Below, one piece after another: positions 13,203 through 23,749 of a stretch of DNA of 64,000 bases. A program made the translations under genes and the position numbers. A model generated the notes under the pieces. The model was not told the DNA's origin and ran no database searches. It saw only the letters and a list, made by a program, of their open reading frames with translations. Location of the stretch: contig WWBZ02000082.1 in assembly GCA_011503125.2 (NCBI GenBank), forward strand, positions 3,195,128 through 3,259,127, read 5' to 3'. The stretch's first letter is position 1. Each line of letters begins with the position of its first letter. This stretch comes from Botryosphaeria dothidea. Its lineage: Eukaryota > Ascomycota > Dothideomycetes > Botryosphaeriales > Botryosphaeriaceae.

Positions 13203-14055
13203 GGTGTTTCAAAGCGAGAGTAAATTGATGGGGGTGAAGCTGTAGGATTGTAGATCGAGCTGTCGAAGTCTCGAGGATGAGGATGATGATGATGCTCGAA
13301 GAATTGTCGAATGTACGTTCTATTTAATATTCGCGCTGCCGCTTTGGCCCGGATTGCGATGGTATGAGCTATGTAACGAAATCGAAAGGTTCGTGGAGCA
13401 TACTGCGTTGGTGTCTGTGTTCAACACCGATTTTTCCGCCCCCAAATACCTTAGAAAAGCTGGGGATTGCCCATAAATTCCAGAAAGTGGTATTGGTTGG
13501 CCCCAGTACAGGCGTTCTATTTCCACATACAGTACTTTAAAGTGGCTCGCACTTGATTTTCCGCCCCCAAGCAATCTCTAAAGCGGTGTTGGTATCATAC
13601 CGCTTAATCGCTAAAAGTTACCTCTATTAGCATGTATCTACGTTATACTAGTTTTGGCCCCATTCGAGATTAGCGGGACCCGCTCAGCAGGGGTCGCGAA
13701 GACCTTATCCAACTCTACAAACGCCCCACTTATAGCTTCTCCTAAATTTCTAAGTGGGTTCCCCTCGGGGGAAATCCGTTTAGAAGTTCCCTCATGTTGG
13801 TGCCTAGATTTTGAGGGGACTCACAGACCAATTTGCTGACATGGAAACAGCAGCGGACCAACAAAGTCGATTTTCGTCAGTTGACCTCGATAGAGAGGCA
13901 TACTTTCACGAGCTCAACTGTTAGTCTTCCCGGGCCTATTTAACCACATTCGTTGCCGTACGAAAGTGAATCTCGTTCAGTATCACATTCCGTCCTACTA
14001 CCACAACCGGCCTTCAAATTCCCACAGCCAAGCCATCACAACAAACCTAGTGAAA
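13203..14055. other. AT-rich intergenic region with small palindromes and a short direct repeat
   Basis: No gene is seen. The sequence TTTTCCGCCCCCAA occurs near 13430, and a near-identical copy near 13556. Three short inverted repeats follow at 13581-13605, 13725-13758 and 13759-13773. The last part, including a TATTTAA at about 13936, should be the promoter of the secreted-protein gene at 14056. Confidence 0.5.
13581..13773. repeat. cluster of three short inverted repeats
   Basis: AAGCGGT at 13581 pairs with ACCGCTT ending at 13605. CCCACTTA at 13725 pairs with TAAGTGGG ending at 13758. The next bases, TTCCCC then GGGGAA at 13759-13773, form a hairpin with a 3-nt loop. All are exact in the given sequence. 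They could be the remains of a small non-autonomous element, but no terminal inverted repeat or target duplication was found. Confidence 0.6.
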
Positions 14056-14852
14056 ATGAAGCTTTTCGCTGCTCTTACCGTAAGATGTTCTTCGTAGAAA
14101 TGGCTTTCGCCTGCTCTGACCCGTTACCTTAGTCCGCTCTAGCCTTTACCACGGCTATGGCTGCGCCATTCGGCGTAAACTCGACAACGGAGACGACCTC
14201 TCTCTCGGAGCGCGCCAGTCCCCTCCAAAACACCGGGATTACCGTCTTTTATTCAAAGCAGCAAATGCCCCATGGACGCTTCCGCGGCCGTTTCAGGCTA
14301 ATGGGCTTCCTACAAGCCACCGGCCCGATGCTGGACGTGCTTAAGGAGAGGATGGATGTATCGGGTGGCACGTCGCAGCCAGTCGAGCGCGCGTCTGTCA
14401 TCGCCCAAGCATTCTTTGCCCACTTCCGAGCCCGGATGGACGAACAGTTCCCATTCCGCAACTTCAATTCGATGCGTGCGCTCTTCAATGCGGGAGACAC
14501 CGGTAACGGCGCGTGGGAAGGCACGATCGGGGCTCAATTCGAGGTAAGGATAACGGCCCATAAAACTAGCTGAGGTGGTGCTAATAGATCAATGTAGAGC
14601 GTCTCCAACCAAGCTACTTACGATCAAATTCTGGATGCTCTAAAGGCCTACCTGACCACGAGGGGTAGCAACGCCGTGGAAGTGGTCTTTACGTCCGTTA
14701 CAGATGCGTTCACTGTCGGTAGCCCTACCGAGTACGCTTTGCCTAAGCGCAAGACTAGGTCTACAAACACCTGCTCAAGCACCACCTCTGTCTTGAGTTT
14801 GTTCCAAGATAGGGTGCCTGAGATTCCGAGTTACTTTGGAGAGACCTGCTAG
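14056..14852 (+). CDS. secreted protein, function unknown (three exons)
   Basis: Exons 14056-14079, 14133-14543 and 14598-14852 are all in phase 0 and give 690 nt, 229 aa. The first exon encodes only MKLFAALT, and the next completes a signal peptide (SALAFTTAMAA). Donors are GTAAGA and GTAAGG. The mature protein has few cysteines (two near the C-terminus), a PVERASVIAQAFFAHFRARM helix-like segment, and a basic KRK site late in the chain. No family is recognised. The gene sits in the AT-rich accessory stretch directly upstream of the tyrosyl-tRNA-synthetase-like gene. The split signal peptide and clean phases make a real gene likely. Function is unknown. Confidence 0.6.
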
Positions 14853-15744
14853 AGGAGGGAGGTGAAAGGATAGGCGCAGTACCATGTAGCAGGTTTGGCC
14901 TACACACACATGTTGCTTCTGGTCTATCGTATGTATGAGACAGTACGCGTTTGATATATCGTTTATGCAACACTAGATAGCTTAATCACCCAGTTACGTA
15001 TGTAAGGAGGGCGGATTACCTACCCTCTCCCTCCTTATGCTATTATTAATAAATCACACTCGTTTATTGTTTTTTAATAGTTATAAGCCCGGAAAGACTT
15101 TCCGCGGTGTCTCGCACTTGTTCTCGGTCTCGTTAGTCTCGTCGACGGAAACCACCGCCGGTGGCAAGGCTCGCTCGCTCGGCTGGTCATTGCTAGGGTG
15201 CATGGTGGCTCTGAGGTGGTCTATGGCTGCTATGTGCATCTCCCAAGTAGGGAGACCCACTGCGGTGTTCCGGGTCTATTAGTTTTCCGGTACGGGTGCA
15301 GGAAGCTATCGAAGCATGGCAGAAGCAAGGTAGAGAGCCCCACCCCAATACGAGACGAAAACGCCAAACTAATAATAAAGTCGCCAACATCATGAGGGAT
15401 TTCTGAGACTTGAGGCCATGCCCGAGCCAATCCTACAGATGTACCGCCTGTCAAGCCCAATATTCGTCTAAAGTGAGGTCTGACTCTACCGATTTCACTC
15501 CTCATGGTCCTTGATTTGCTATACACGAGAATCGATCGGGCAGCTATCAAGCAGTCCTGAGACGATGTGGGGCGTTAAAGGTTATCGAGGGTTGAAAAGT
15601 CAAAAATAACGCCAGCGCGAGGCATCAGCTCTTGGCTTTTCAAGTCCCGCATTCGCAAAGTGGGCCTATTTAGATAAAAATTGCAGAGCCTGTGGCGATC
15701 TTATTCATAGACATTCCGCGTTTGCTCGGGAGTCCAAAGCACTC
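14853..15744. other. AT-rich intergenic region, no supported gene
   Basis: This 0.9 kb separates the secreted-protein gene from the tyrosyl-tRNA-synthetase-like gene. No coding frame here resembles a known family. It may contain transposon debris, but no terminal repeats were recognised. Confidence 0.45.
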
Positions 15745-17121
15745 ATGATGTCGTCCCCTGCGGAAAGATTCGAACTCGTGACCCGGCGCTTGCACTACCT
15801 CAATGCTCACGATGAATATAGGATGGGTCTCTTACTAGCCAGTAAGGAGGATCCAAGGGTTGCGTGGGGTATGTTGTACCAGAGCCTTCTAAGGTATGCG
15901 TGAAAGAGCTGATGTCGTCGAGAATGGGCAGAAACCGCTCCGACAGGAAAACGTAAAGCAAACGCTTCTTGCTTTGCCCCTCTTTGGTCAAAGCTGACAG
16001 TATCTCCCCTAAAGCACATATCGGGTACTTTGTGCCCTTACTCAAGCTCGTCGACTTTGCGAGGGCCGGGTTCGATGTACGACAACGTCCATCTGCACCT
16101 CGATGGGCCACAACTCAACTGACCTCCAAACAGGTCATAGTTTACTACGGAGACGTGTACGCATTTCTAATCCACTACATCCACTCAAAGGAAGTGGTCG
16201 GCCATCGCACCGCACACTATCGATTCCTGGTCGCCGCCATCCTGGACGCGCTCGGCCTTCCCAGCTCGAGATTCCGGCATATGCAAGAATCCAGCATCGC
16301 GAACAAGGCCGAATGGTTCGTCGACTTCCAGAAGATGAGCGCGGTCATGAACCAGAATGACGCACGCGCGACAATGGACGAGGCGATGGTTTCCAAGATG
16401 CTGAGCCCGATGCTGAGCCCCATCCAGCAGACACTGTCAGGGCAATACCTGGATCTGGATATCCGGCTCGGCGGAACCCACCAGGTGAGTCAGATGTCCG
16501 TGAGGCAGTAGTATGCACGAGCTGACGCGGGTTGCTGGAAAGAGAGACCTCTTCATCCATGCAGAAACATTCCTTCCGAAGATAGGCTACCGCAAACGAC
16601 TGCACCCGACGACTCCTCTCATCGAAGGCCTCGACGGGACCAAGATATCCTCATTCAAAGCCAACGACACAAAGATAATGTTTCTCAACGGCCCCAGAAC
16701 GGTGGAGCGCAAGATCCTGGGAGCTACGTGTCGGGATGGGGAAGTCAAGAACAATGTGGTTCTGAGCCTCATCCAGCACGTCTTGATTCCGGTCAGCGAG
16801 CTCTGGAAGGATCGATCGGCAATGGAGGAGCTCCGTGATGTTGAATATGAGCTTGATGTCGGTTCTGCTGACAGACGCTCCTTTGTTACTGCGGATGCCC
16901 CTGTCGAAGCCGTCTTCTCTGTCGATATGGGAGTGAATTCCGGCTCCAAGCACTTCAGGTCTTATGGAGAGCTCGAGGGAGGGTTCCGCAACCAAGAAAT
17001 CTCTTCCTATGCGTTGGAAGCTGCTGCTATTGCCGCTCTCAACCGTCTCCTCATTCCAATCCGGGAGGCTTATCAGAACAATGCTGAATGGCAGAAGATC
17101 GAAAAGCTTGCTTACAATTAG
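15745..17121 (+). CDS. divergent tyrosyl-tRNA synthetase paralogue
   Basis: Exons 15745-15893, 16001-16076, 16134-16484 and 16543-17121 agree in phase and give 384 aa, the length of a fungal cytosolic TyrRS; the last two introns have CTGAC branch sites. It follows the cytosolic TyrRS order: N-terminal AERFELVTRRL, class I signature AHIGYFVPLLK (residues 55-65), LDLDIRLGG (181-189), LPKIGYRKRLHP (203-214), and a KMSKS-equivalent TKISSF (225-230). Compared with the known active site, Tyr and Asp that contact the substrate hydroxyl appear replaced by Ala40 and Ser177, and a second Tyr by Ser170; Gln174 and Gln192 are kept. It is therefore probably not the housekeeping enzyme. Altered specificity, loss of catalysis or a non-translation role are all possible. 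The first intron (107 nt) is the least certain junction. The ATG at 15748 is an alternative start. Confidence 0.75.
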
Positions 17122-17708
17122 ATCTAGTTACGCGTAACATATGACACGATCACTTTGAGATAATGGGCCCTTCTAGTTTGTGGGATTTTGGAGGTAATCG
17201 TAGAGTTTGAAGGCTGAAATCTGTAGATGTCGTTGAGAATCCAACAGCCCCCGCTGATCCCAGCAACGGAGAGAAGTCAAGCTCTGCAGGAACTAGGTCA
17301 ACACAAGACTGCCTCACTCGGCCCAGAAACTTGTATGAAATTTTAATCACAGCATACACATCGTTTTCCCTCTCCCTCCTCTCCATAGGCCTCGCTCTCG
17401 GTGCTCGGCATCGCCTCTTTCGTCACAAAACCCGTAAATACTTTATTCCACAGTGTTTAGGGAGGCCTCGCAGGAACACGCTTGGCTGGAGTGTACTAGA
17501 TGCTCCAGCTTTGTTGTGAATGTCAATCTGATCCATTGGTCCCAGCTACAGGAAACCATCGATGTTCAATCACGTGCATTGCATTCATAGGGCAAATAAA
17601 GTCACCCAGAGAGAAAAGCACGTTAAATCGAAAAGACTGCCAAACAATGCTACCACCCGATGCAGTGTCAGATGGTCCTCTCCCGGAGAAAGTTAAAATA
17701 CACATAAT
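17122..17708. other. tail-to-tail intergenic region
   Basis: This separates the TyrRS-like gene from the oppositely oriented APH-fold gene. No gene or repeat is recognised. Confidence 0.5.
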
Positions 17709-19519
17709 TTAGTCGTCAAATGGCCAGCGCTCCTCATACGCCACCCCGTTACCCACAAATTTCTTCTTCAGCCGCCTAAGCTTCTTCTTAGCCTTGGTAA
17801 ATCCATTATGGTACGTCGCCCCGTCGGAACACCATGGCCTCTTCAAACGGTTAAACACACACTCCAGATTATCACAACCCGATGCCCACCTGACCAGATC
17901 CCTGCGGATATTCCTCTTGCGTCTCCTCGTCAACTTCAGCGGCGGTAGTGTTTTTCTCTCCCTGTGGACGTAGGGGATAGGCTTCTTCCACCTCTCAAGC
18001 AACGTGTACATGCTCCACACCATATGTCCCTGCGCGTGATCGAACAGTCTGTCGGCACCATTGACGACCAGACCTGCCGTCGACTCCTGATACCTCTTAG
18101 TGTTGTAAGCGTCGAGGGTGTCGTGTAGAAGCAAGAGCTTCTTCGACGTGGCGTGACCTCTGACGAACCAATCCCAGGTAGTACCTGTCTTCATGGCCTG
18201 GTATTCTTCCTCGTCATCGCCGTCGACCAGATCCATGATTGCATCCCAGCCGGAAAATTCTGGCCAGACGCTGTGCTTAAAAAGCGGTGCAATCTGTGCC
18301 TGGCCCCAGCCGGTCAATCCCACAAGTTTGGACGGATGATCGGGCTCAACGAAGACACTGTCGAAGCCGATGTGGTTGTTCCAGAAGCGAAACGCGGCTA
18401 ATGGGGATGACTCCTTGGGGATGATATGCTCGACAAGGTGAAGGTACATTTCGCTGTCCTGGTGCTTCTTCTGAACGGTCGGTTTGTAAGTTCTGGGGCC
18501 GCGTAACAATTCAAAAGAAGTCGGCAAATCTGGTGCGGTCCTAATGGCTTCTAGCTCTCGAGCCACGATGGCTTTGAGGTAGTCCAAAGTGGAGCACCCT
18601 TGAAAGGCGTGTTAGTATTCTCTCGTGCTTTGTGACTTGTGGATACTCACAAGGACCGCGATCGCGCTCCAATTTGCACCGTCCGTTCAACATCCAGGTC
18701 TGGTCTATCACCGGACCAACCACAAAACGCGGATCGCATAACTCCTTACCCTGCTCATCAGTGTACACCATGGGTGCGGCGGATGTGGCGTTCAAGTCAT
18801 CGGCGTAGTAAATGGCTCCGATGTTTTTGAAGGTTTTTGACAGCATGCTGCTCTGCAAAGTGGCAAGTTGTTTACAAAGTCTGAGGATCCTGGCCATATC
18901 GAGTTTGGCCCAGTCAACACTGAGCTGCACACCTGGAAGTTTTTCCATGAGAATGAGCTCGGCACCAATAGGGTTGTCCGTCAGCCTGGAGTTCCATGTG
19001 AGGACCTTCGGCGTGGGAATTTTCAGGACTGAACGTGCCTAGGTCATGTCAGAATATATGCGCATACGCAGCTGGAATAACCCACAAAATCCATTGTAGC
19101 GACTTGGCTCGCACAGATCAGGCTGCCGTGCGGGAGAGGTATTTTAGCGACCAGCTCTCTGCCGTTATCCATTGTGAGGCTGTAGGTCTTGTGGAATGGA
19201 AACTCCGGCAGCTTCGATATTCTCACGCAATAGGATGCATTTAATTTCTGGGCGGCGATGCGTGTCAATGCATTCATGTCGAAATCAACGCGATATTGAG
19301 CCAACATCTTGGCCTCATCGAACAGAAAACGAGTACGAGTGAATTCGAACAAATGTCTACGCTTATTCCAGTCTACCCCAATTAGCGGGAACATCGGCAA
19401 TATCTCTGATCGTTACCTTCGTTTGGATCGTTTGACCATGACTTGGTGGACAGATTTCTGGTTGTTGCTTCATATCTGCAGACGCGAATTCTCGGCAAAG
19501 CCAAAGAGCGGAACAGCAT
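17709..19519 (-). CDS. APH-fold (AIM9-like) protein with degenerate kinase motifs
   Basis: Exons 19519-19417, 19372-19086, 19038-18651 and 18598-17709 give 555 aa with consistent phases. The N-terminus (MLFRSLALPRIRVCRYEATTR) is basic and hydroxylated like a mitochondrial presequence. The body matches the fungal phosphotransferase family related to AIM9: FHKTYSLTMDNGRELVAKIP with the nucleotide-binding Lys, ASQVATMDF, RSVLKIPTPKVLTW, LILMEKLPGVQL, and DRGPW across an intron followed by LDYLKAIVAREL. The catalytic loop, normally H-x-D-L-H-x-x-N, reads NNHIGFDS at 333-340, and the metal-binding Asp of the family IIDW motif is Gly356 (LTGW). It is therefore likely an inactive pseudokinase. The C-terminal tail is basic (TRRRKRNIRRD). 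Confidence 0.8.
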
Positions 19520-19938
19520 TATGACGAGTTTGTGCGCCGTCGATTCTTGGAACAACACAATGTGAGAAAGGAGGGATTGGATTGCTGTTTGTACAGATGC
19601 AGACCCGACAACTCGCTACCGTGGTTGGAGGTGATGACGAACACTTGGGTCATGAAACCCTGCCAAGACTTTAAGGTGTGGCTGACTGACGAGAGCTGCA
19701 TCGGTGAAAGAGGGAGACGGAAGATGGCGGAAAATTTGGTGTACTCGCACAGCATTTGAAGCTGGTGTGATGCTGGTGTCTCACTGAAGACTCGAGTTGT
19801 CGACATGCTCGAACCCGGACTGGGTCCAGACTTCAGGACGAAGAGTTGTCGTGCACGTCTGGTCATGACTAACCATCAACTCCAAAACGTCTGCCCTCTC
19901 TGGTCGGCCAGAACAATGGCTGGTCCATTTCTTTCCAG

Positions 19939-19998
19939 TCAACAAGCCAGTCGACACCACATGATCTGCGAATCCGGCTCTTCCTTGTCGCCCTTGGT

Positions 19999-20031
<33 letters not shown>

Positions 20032-20428
20032 TCCAGGCAGAGGACCACGCTCATGCTCGTAGGTGTTCACGAGCTGGTGACGAAGACTGGCCAGGGCGGC
20101 GTCCGGATTGATATCGTCGTCAGCATAGGCGATGTCCGCCCAGGACACGGTCTCGTGGGATCCCTTGCCCTCTGCAAGTCCCCGCAAGAAGTGGCACTCC
20201 GCCTGCTTCGTGGCTTGGAGAGCAAACCGGCGGTATGTGCTGTTCTGCACCACTCAGTCCAGCCGACATCCTATCTTGATGTCCCGTTTTGGCTCACGCG
20301 GCGGGGAACGCGCGAACGCCACTCACCACACTGCCAGACACCAGGCGGACGATGGCGGGCGGCTTGCCGGCGGACAGGAGAGACAGCAGGCGGTCAATGC
20401 CCTCGACGACTTTCTTGGGCGGCGCCAT
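19939..20428 (-). CDS. small conserved-looking protein, function unknown
   Basis: Exons 20428-20327 (MAPPKKVVEGIDRLL...) and 20244-19939 are joined in phase 0 across an 82-nt intron (GTGAGT donor, GTGCAG acceptor) and give 135 aa. The N-terminal half is an amphipathic helix-like segment. The second exon contains TYRRFALQATKQAECHFLRG and WADIAYADDDINPDAALASL, and ends in a Pro-Glu repeat encoded by a GGGCTC hexamer array near 19999-20030. No domain is recognised, but the residue composition and helix pattern suggest a genuine small soluble protein. The last 15 residues could belong to another reading if a further intron exists. Confidence 0.6.
19999..20030. repeat. GGGCTC tandem array encoding Pro-Glu repeats
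   Basis: About five copies of a hexamer on the plus strand encode a Pro-Glu dipeptide repeat in the minus-strand gene. Such arrays change length readily without shifting frame. Confidence 0.85.
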
Positions 20429-21668
20429 CTTGCGGGAAACAGGGATTGGACAAGAGAACAAATCGTCAAGTTCGTCGGATTAGGCAGAAGAAGGTGGGCT
20501 TCCGGGGTGGCAAGCGGAATGGAAAGATGCTGGTGGTGCTTGTGGCTAATGTCGAGGATCGAAGCGCGCTGTAGAAATGGCGGGCAGGTCGCCAGTGGAG
20601 GAAGTGACGTCTGGGGCGGGGCGGCTGCCTGACGAGGATCCGTTCCTGCCGCGCCAAAACAGAACATCGCAGCGGCAGAGCCATCATTTCTCAGGAGTTG
20701 AAGCATTCGTCCGGACGTAAGCGTCGGAAAGACTCAATGACATTTGCATCCGGACGACTGTTTCAACTCCTTACAGTTTTACTCCACTTCCGGCCACCAA
20801 AGCGGCGAGAAGAAAAACAAAAAACGTACAACAGCCGGGATTCCCCAATGGTCACCCACTTGAGTACTAATCGGCCGGTTCGCAGCTTAAGTACGGCTGA
20901 GCGGACGGGAAGCCCTGTATTCTGCGACCTGTGGTCGTACGTGATAAACATACTGACTGACGATCAATATGACCAAAAGCCAGCTTCCGCCCGTGAACTA
21001 GGAGCCCATCCACAGAAGGTTGAGAGACTCGTCTGGCCATACATTGGAGGAAGCAGGGTCTGTTCCTGCGACACCAAAACAGAAACGTGACCCAGCAGGG
21101 CAATCTTATCATGAAACGTGGGGAGGGGAAGCAGTCGTCCGGACGCAACTGTTAGCCAGAATTGATGACAGTAACGTCCGGACAAATGCTTCCACTCCCC
21201 ATGAGCATCGCAGTATTCCAAGAAAAAAGATTGGACAACAGTCTTCCCAACTCTTTTCCATAGGTTCACGCAAGATACGAATGATCAAAAATTGGCAGAG
21301 GTTGTTCGGAGTCTTGCATTCTAGAGCCAAGGAAATCCGAGATAACATTCATAATCCTCCCAGAAAGCGCATCGACCGATACCATCCAAAGTTGAAAGGT
21401 GCCGTGATCTTGGGTGCTGTCGCGGAGCTGAAAGGTGCCGCGTGTTGAGAGGCAGGAAAGTGGTGAAAAAAGCCGCGGTCGCGAAAAGGATTTGAGAGGC
21501 GCTAAAAGCCCGGAAGACGGGCGCTTTCATGCCGAAGAGGAGTCATGATTCAAGCACAAGCGGAGCTGCTTCGAACCTGACTCGAGCTATATCGTCTACA
21601 CGCCGCCAGCTACACCTCCTCCTTCAACCTCACATCGACTTCACTCGCGACCGCGAGGCTGCTTCAAA
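20429..21668. other. divergent intergenic region with a degenerate direct repeat
   Basis: This 1.24 kb lies between the small unknown gene (minus) and the PP2C gene (plus). Apart from the imperfect repeat at 20642-20717 and 21062-21145 and the two promoters it must hold, nothing coding is supported. Confidence 0.5.
20642..21145. repeat. imperfect direct repeat, two copies
   Basis: Copy one (20642-20717) and copy two (21062-21145) share GTTCCTG, CCAAAACAGAA, an ATCAT block and CGTCCGGACG in the same order, with spacing drift. A further ACGTCCGGAC lies near 21175. Divergence is considerable, so this is an old duplication or two remnants of one element. Confidence 0.55.
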
Positions 21669-23236
21669 ATGACCCTCTCAACCAATTTCTTCAGAAAGAT
21701 CCTCAACTCCGTAAGTCCTCATGCAAGTGTCACCCGCCGACTCTTGCTCCGCCGGCCAGTCCCCCGCCGCTCACTCCACGCCCGCGTCGGCCCCATAGCT
21801 GCCATTGCGGGCGGTGCAGCTGGCGTGACTGGACTCGCCGCCTACCTCTCTCAGACCCCCTCCTCCACTGCTTCTGGAAACGACGATGCTTCAATCTTGG
21901 TCCCGCAGATACGCCCGCTCAAGAAAGACGACGAGACCGGCAAGGCCAGGGTCGACAGCCCGGTGAAGGTCCTCGACGTCGCCGCCGCCACCGAGCTCCT
22001 GCGCCAGGGCCAACAGTCCAAACTGTTCGAGCTCGGCAACGGCCAGAGGGGCCGCTGCGACGTCTTGCGCTTCGCCAGCAACCACCCCGTCGAGGACGAG
22101 TACAGCATCGGCACCGGCGCGGGCACGGGAGGATCCCCATGGACCTTCTGGGGCGTCTACGACGGACATGCGTAAGCACGACTCTTCCTCCCACTCTCGC
22201 TCCCGTCAGTCCCAAGACTAACGCCAACCTCCCCAGCGGCTGGGCCACCTCCTCGGTGCTCCGCGACACCCTCATCCCCTTCGTGTCCGACGCCCTCTCG
22301 CAGCTCCCCGCCTCCGCATCCTCCTCGCAAATCTCGCAAACCATCACCCGCGCCTTCCTCGACCTGGACGACCGCATCAACGATATCGCCCTCTCAACCA
22401 TGAACGACCCCTCCGCCTCGCCCGGCTCCGCCACTGTCCTCTCCGCCATCGCGCCCGCCCTCTCCGGCTCCTGCGCCCTGCTGGCCGCCTACGACCCGTT
22501 GCGGTCGACCCTGCGCGTCGCCTGCGTCGGAGACTCGCGCGCCGTGCTGGGCCGCCGCGACGGCAGCTCCGCCTACGCCACGGTCCCGCTGTCCGCCGAC
22601 CAGACGGGCAAGAACCCCGCCGAGCACGCCCGCCTCACCGCGCTGCACCCGGACGAGCCCAAGATGCTCGACCGCGACTCGGGCCGGCTGCTCGGCCTGG
22701 CCGTGACGCGCGCGTTCGGCGACCACCGGTGGAAGTGGGCGCACGACGCCATCGCCGAGGCGCAGCAGAAGCACTGGGGCACGGCGCCCCGCCCCAAGTC
22801 CCGGACCCCGCCCTACCTGACGGCGGAGCCGGCGATCGAGGAGACGCGGGTCGGGCCGGGCGACTTCTTGATCATGGCGAGCGACGGGTTCTGGGACCAC
22901 GTGGGCAGCGAGGACGCGGTGGCGTGCGTGGCGCGGTGGGTGCAGGCGCGGCGGGCGGGCGTGCCCACGGACGCGCTGCAGTACCGGCCGCGCGAGGGGG
23001 GCGTGAAGCAGGGCGGCGAGGGCTGGTGGCTGGAGGAGGACAAGTACGCGACGTGGCGGGCGACGCCTGAGTTTTTTGTCGCCGAGGATGAGAACGCGGC
23101 GACGCATTTGGTCAAGAACGCGTTTGGCGGGTCGCGCCGTGGCCTGTTCTGCGGCGTGATGAGCACGTATCCGCCAATGAGCAGGAACGTGAGGGATGAT
23201 ATCACTGTGCAGGTCATCTTCTTTGGAGACGTGTGA
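21669..23236 (+). CDS. PP2C-type pyruvate dehydrogenase phosphatase-like protein, mitochondrial
   Basis: Exons 21669-22171 and 22237-23236 are joined in phase 2 and encode 500 aa. The first 60 residues form a basic presequence with a following hydrophobic Ala/Gly segment (IAAIAGGAAGVTGLAAYL), which suggests mitochondrial import and possible inner-membrane anchoring. PP2C metal and catalytic motifs are present: WGVYDGHAGWA around the intron, VACVGDSRAVLG, LGLAVTRAFGDHRWKW and MASDGFWDHVGSEDAV, ending with NVRDDITVQVIFF. The set resembles yeast Ptc5/Ptc6 and animal PDP, which dephosphorylate the E1-alpha subunit of pyruvate dehydrogenase. A GTAAGT just after the start codon region does not give an in-frame intron, so the presequence is read through. 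Paralogue assignment is not certain. Confidence 0.85.
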
Positions 23237-23749
23237 ACGGAATGAAAAGCGGAATGGCAGGACAGTGTCCAGGAATCGAAAGGAGGACGACGAAGCTACT
23301 CCATGAGGCGTATCTCTTTTTGCAGCATAAAATTACCCAAGCGGTATCAGATGCTGCGTCATGATCAACGATTTGAAAGGGGAAGGATATGAAAAATCAA
23401 GGAAAAGTGATAGCAAACCATGGCTGTTGCTAGACCGCAAAGGCACATATAGAGCCAGAACATTCGCATCTGAAAATAAGACTTCAGTACGGGCAGACTG
23501 ATCGGGTGGCAAACTAGTGTCCAGTGATGGATGGAAATAAACATTGCAGACTAGGTATAAGGGAGAGAGAAAGGGAGAAAGAAAGCAGCAAGAAACCTTC
23601 AGCCAATTAAAAGCTCCCGTAAACGCCGTCGCTGTGCCCTTCGTGATACCTACAATTAAAAATGAAAAGAGAAACTCTCAATCGACACGGCCGTTGACTC
23701 CGGTTATCGGCCCTCGTACTGCTCGAGAGTCGCAACTTGCCCCCTCTCT
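23237..23749. other. tail-to-tail intergenic region
   Basis: This spans the 3' ends of the PP2C gene and the ubiquitin-like gene. It is AT-rich relative to the genes, and no additional feature is seen. Confidence 0.5.

Noticed and set aside
15757..15785. tRNA-like T-arm text (GATTCGAACTC) near the start of the TyrRS-like gene
   Set aside because: It lies inside the exon encoding AERFELVTRRL, and no matching acceptor stem or D-arm was found.
21712..21760. Intron beginning at the GTAAGT just after the PP2C start
   Set aside because: No acceptor downstream keeps the frame; the read-through product is a normal presequence.
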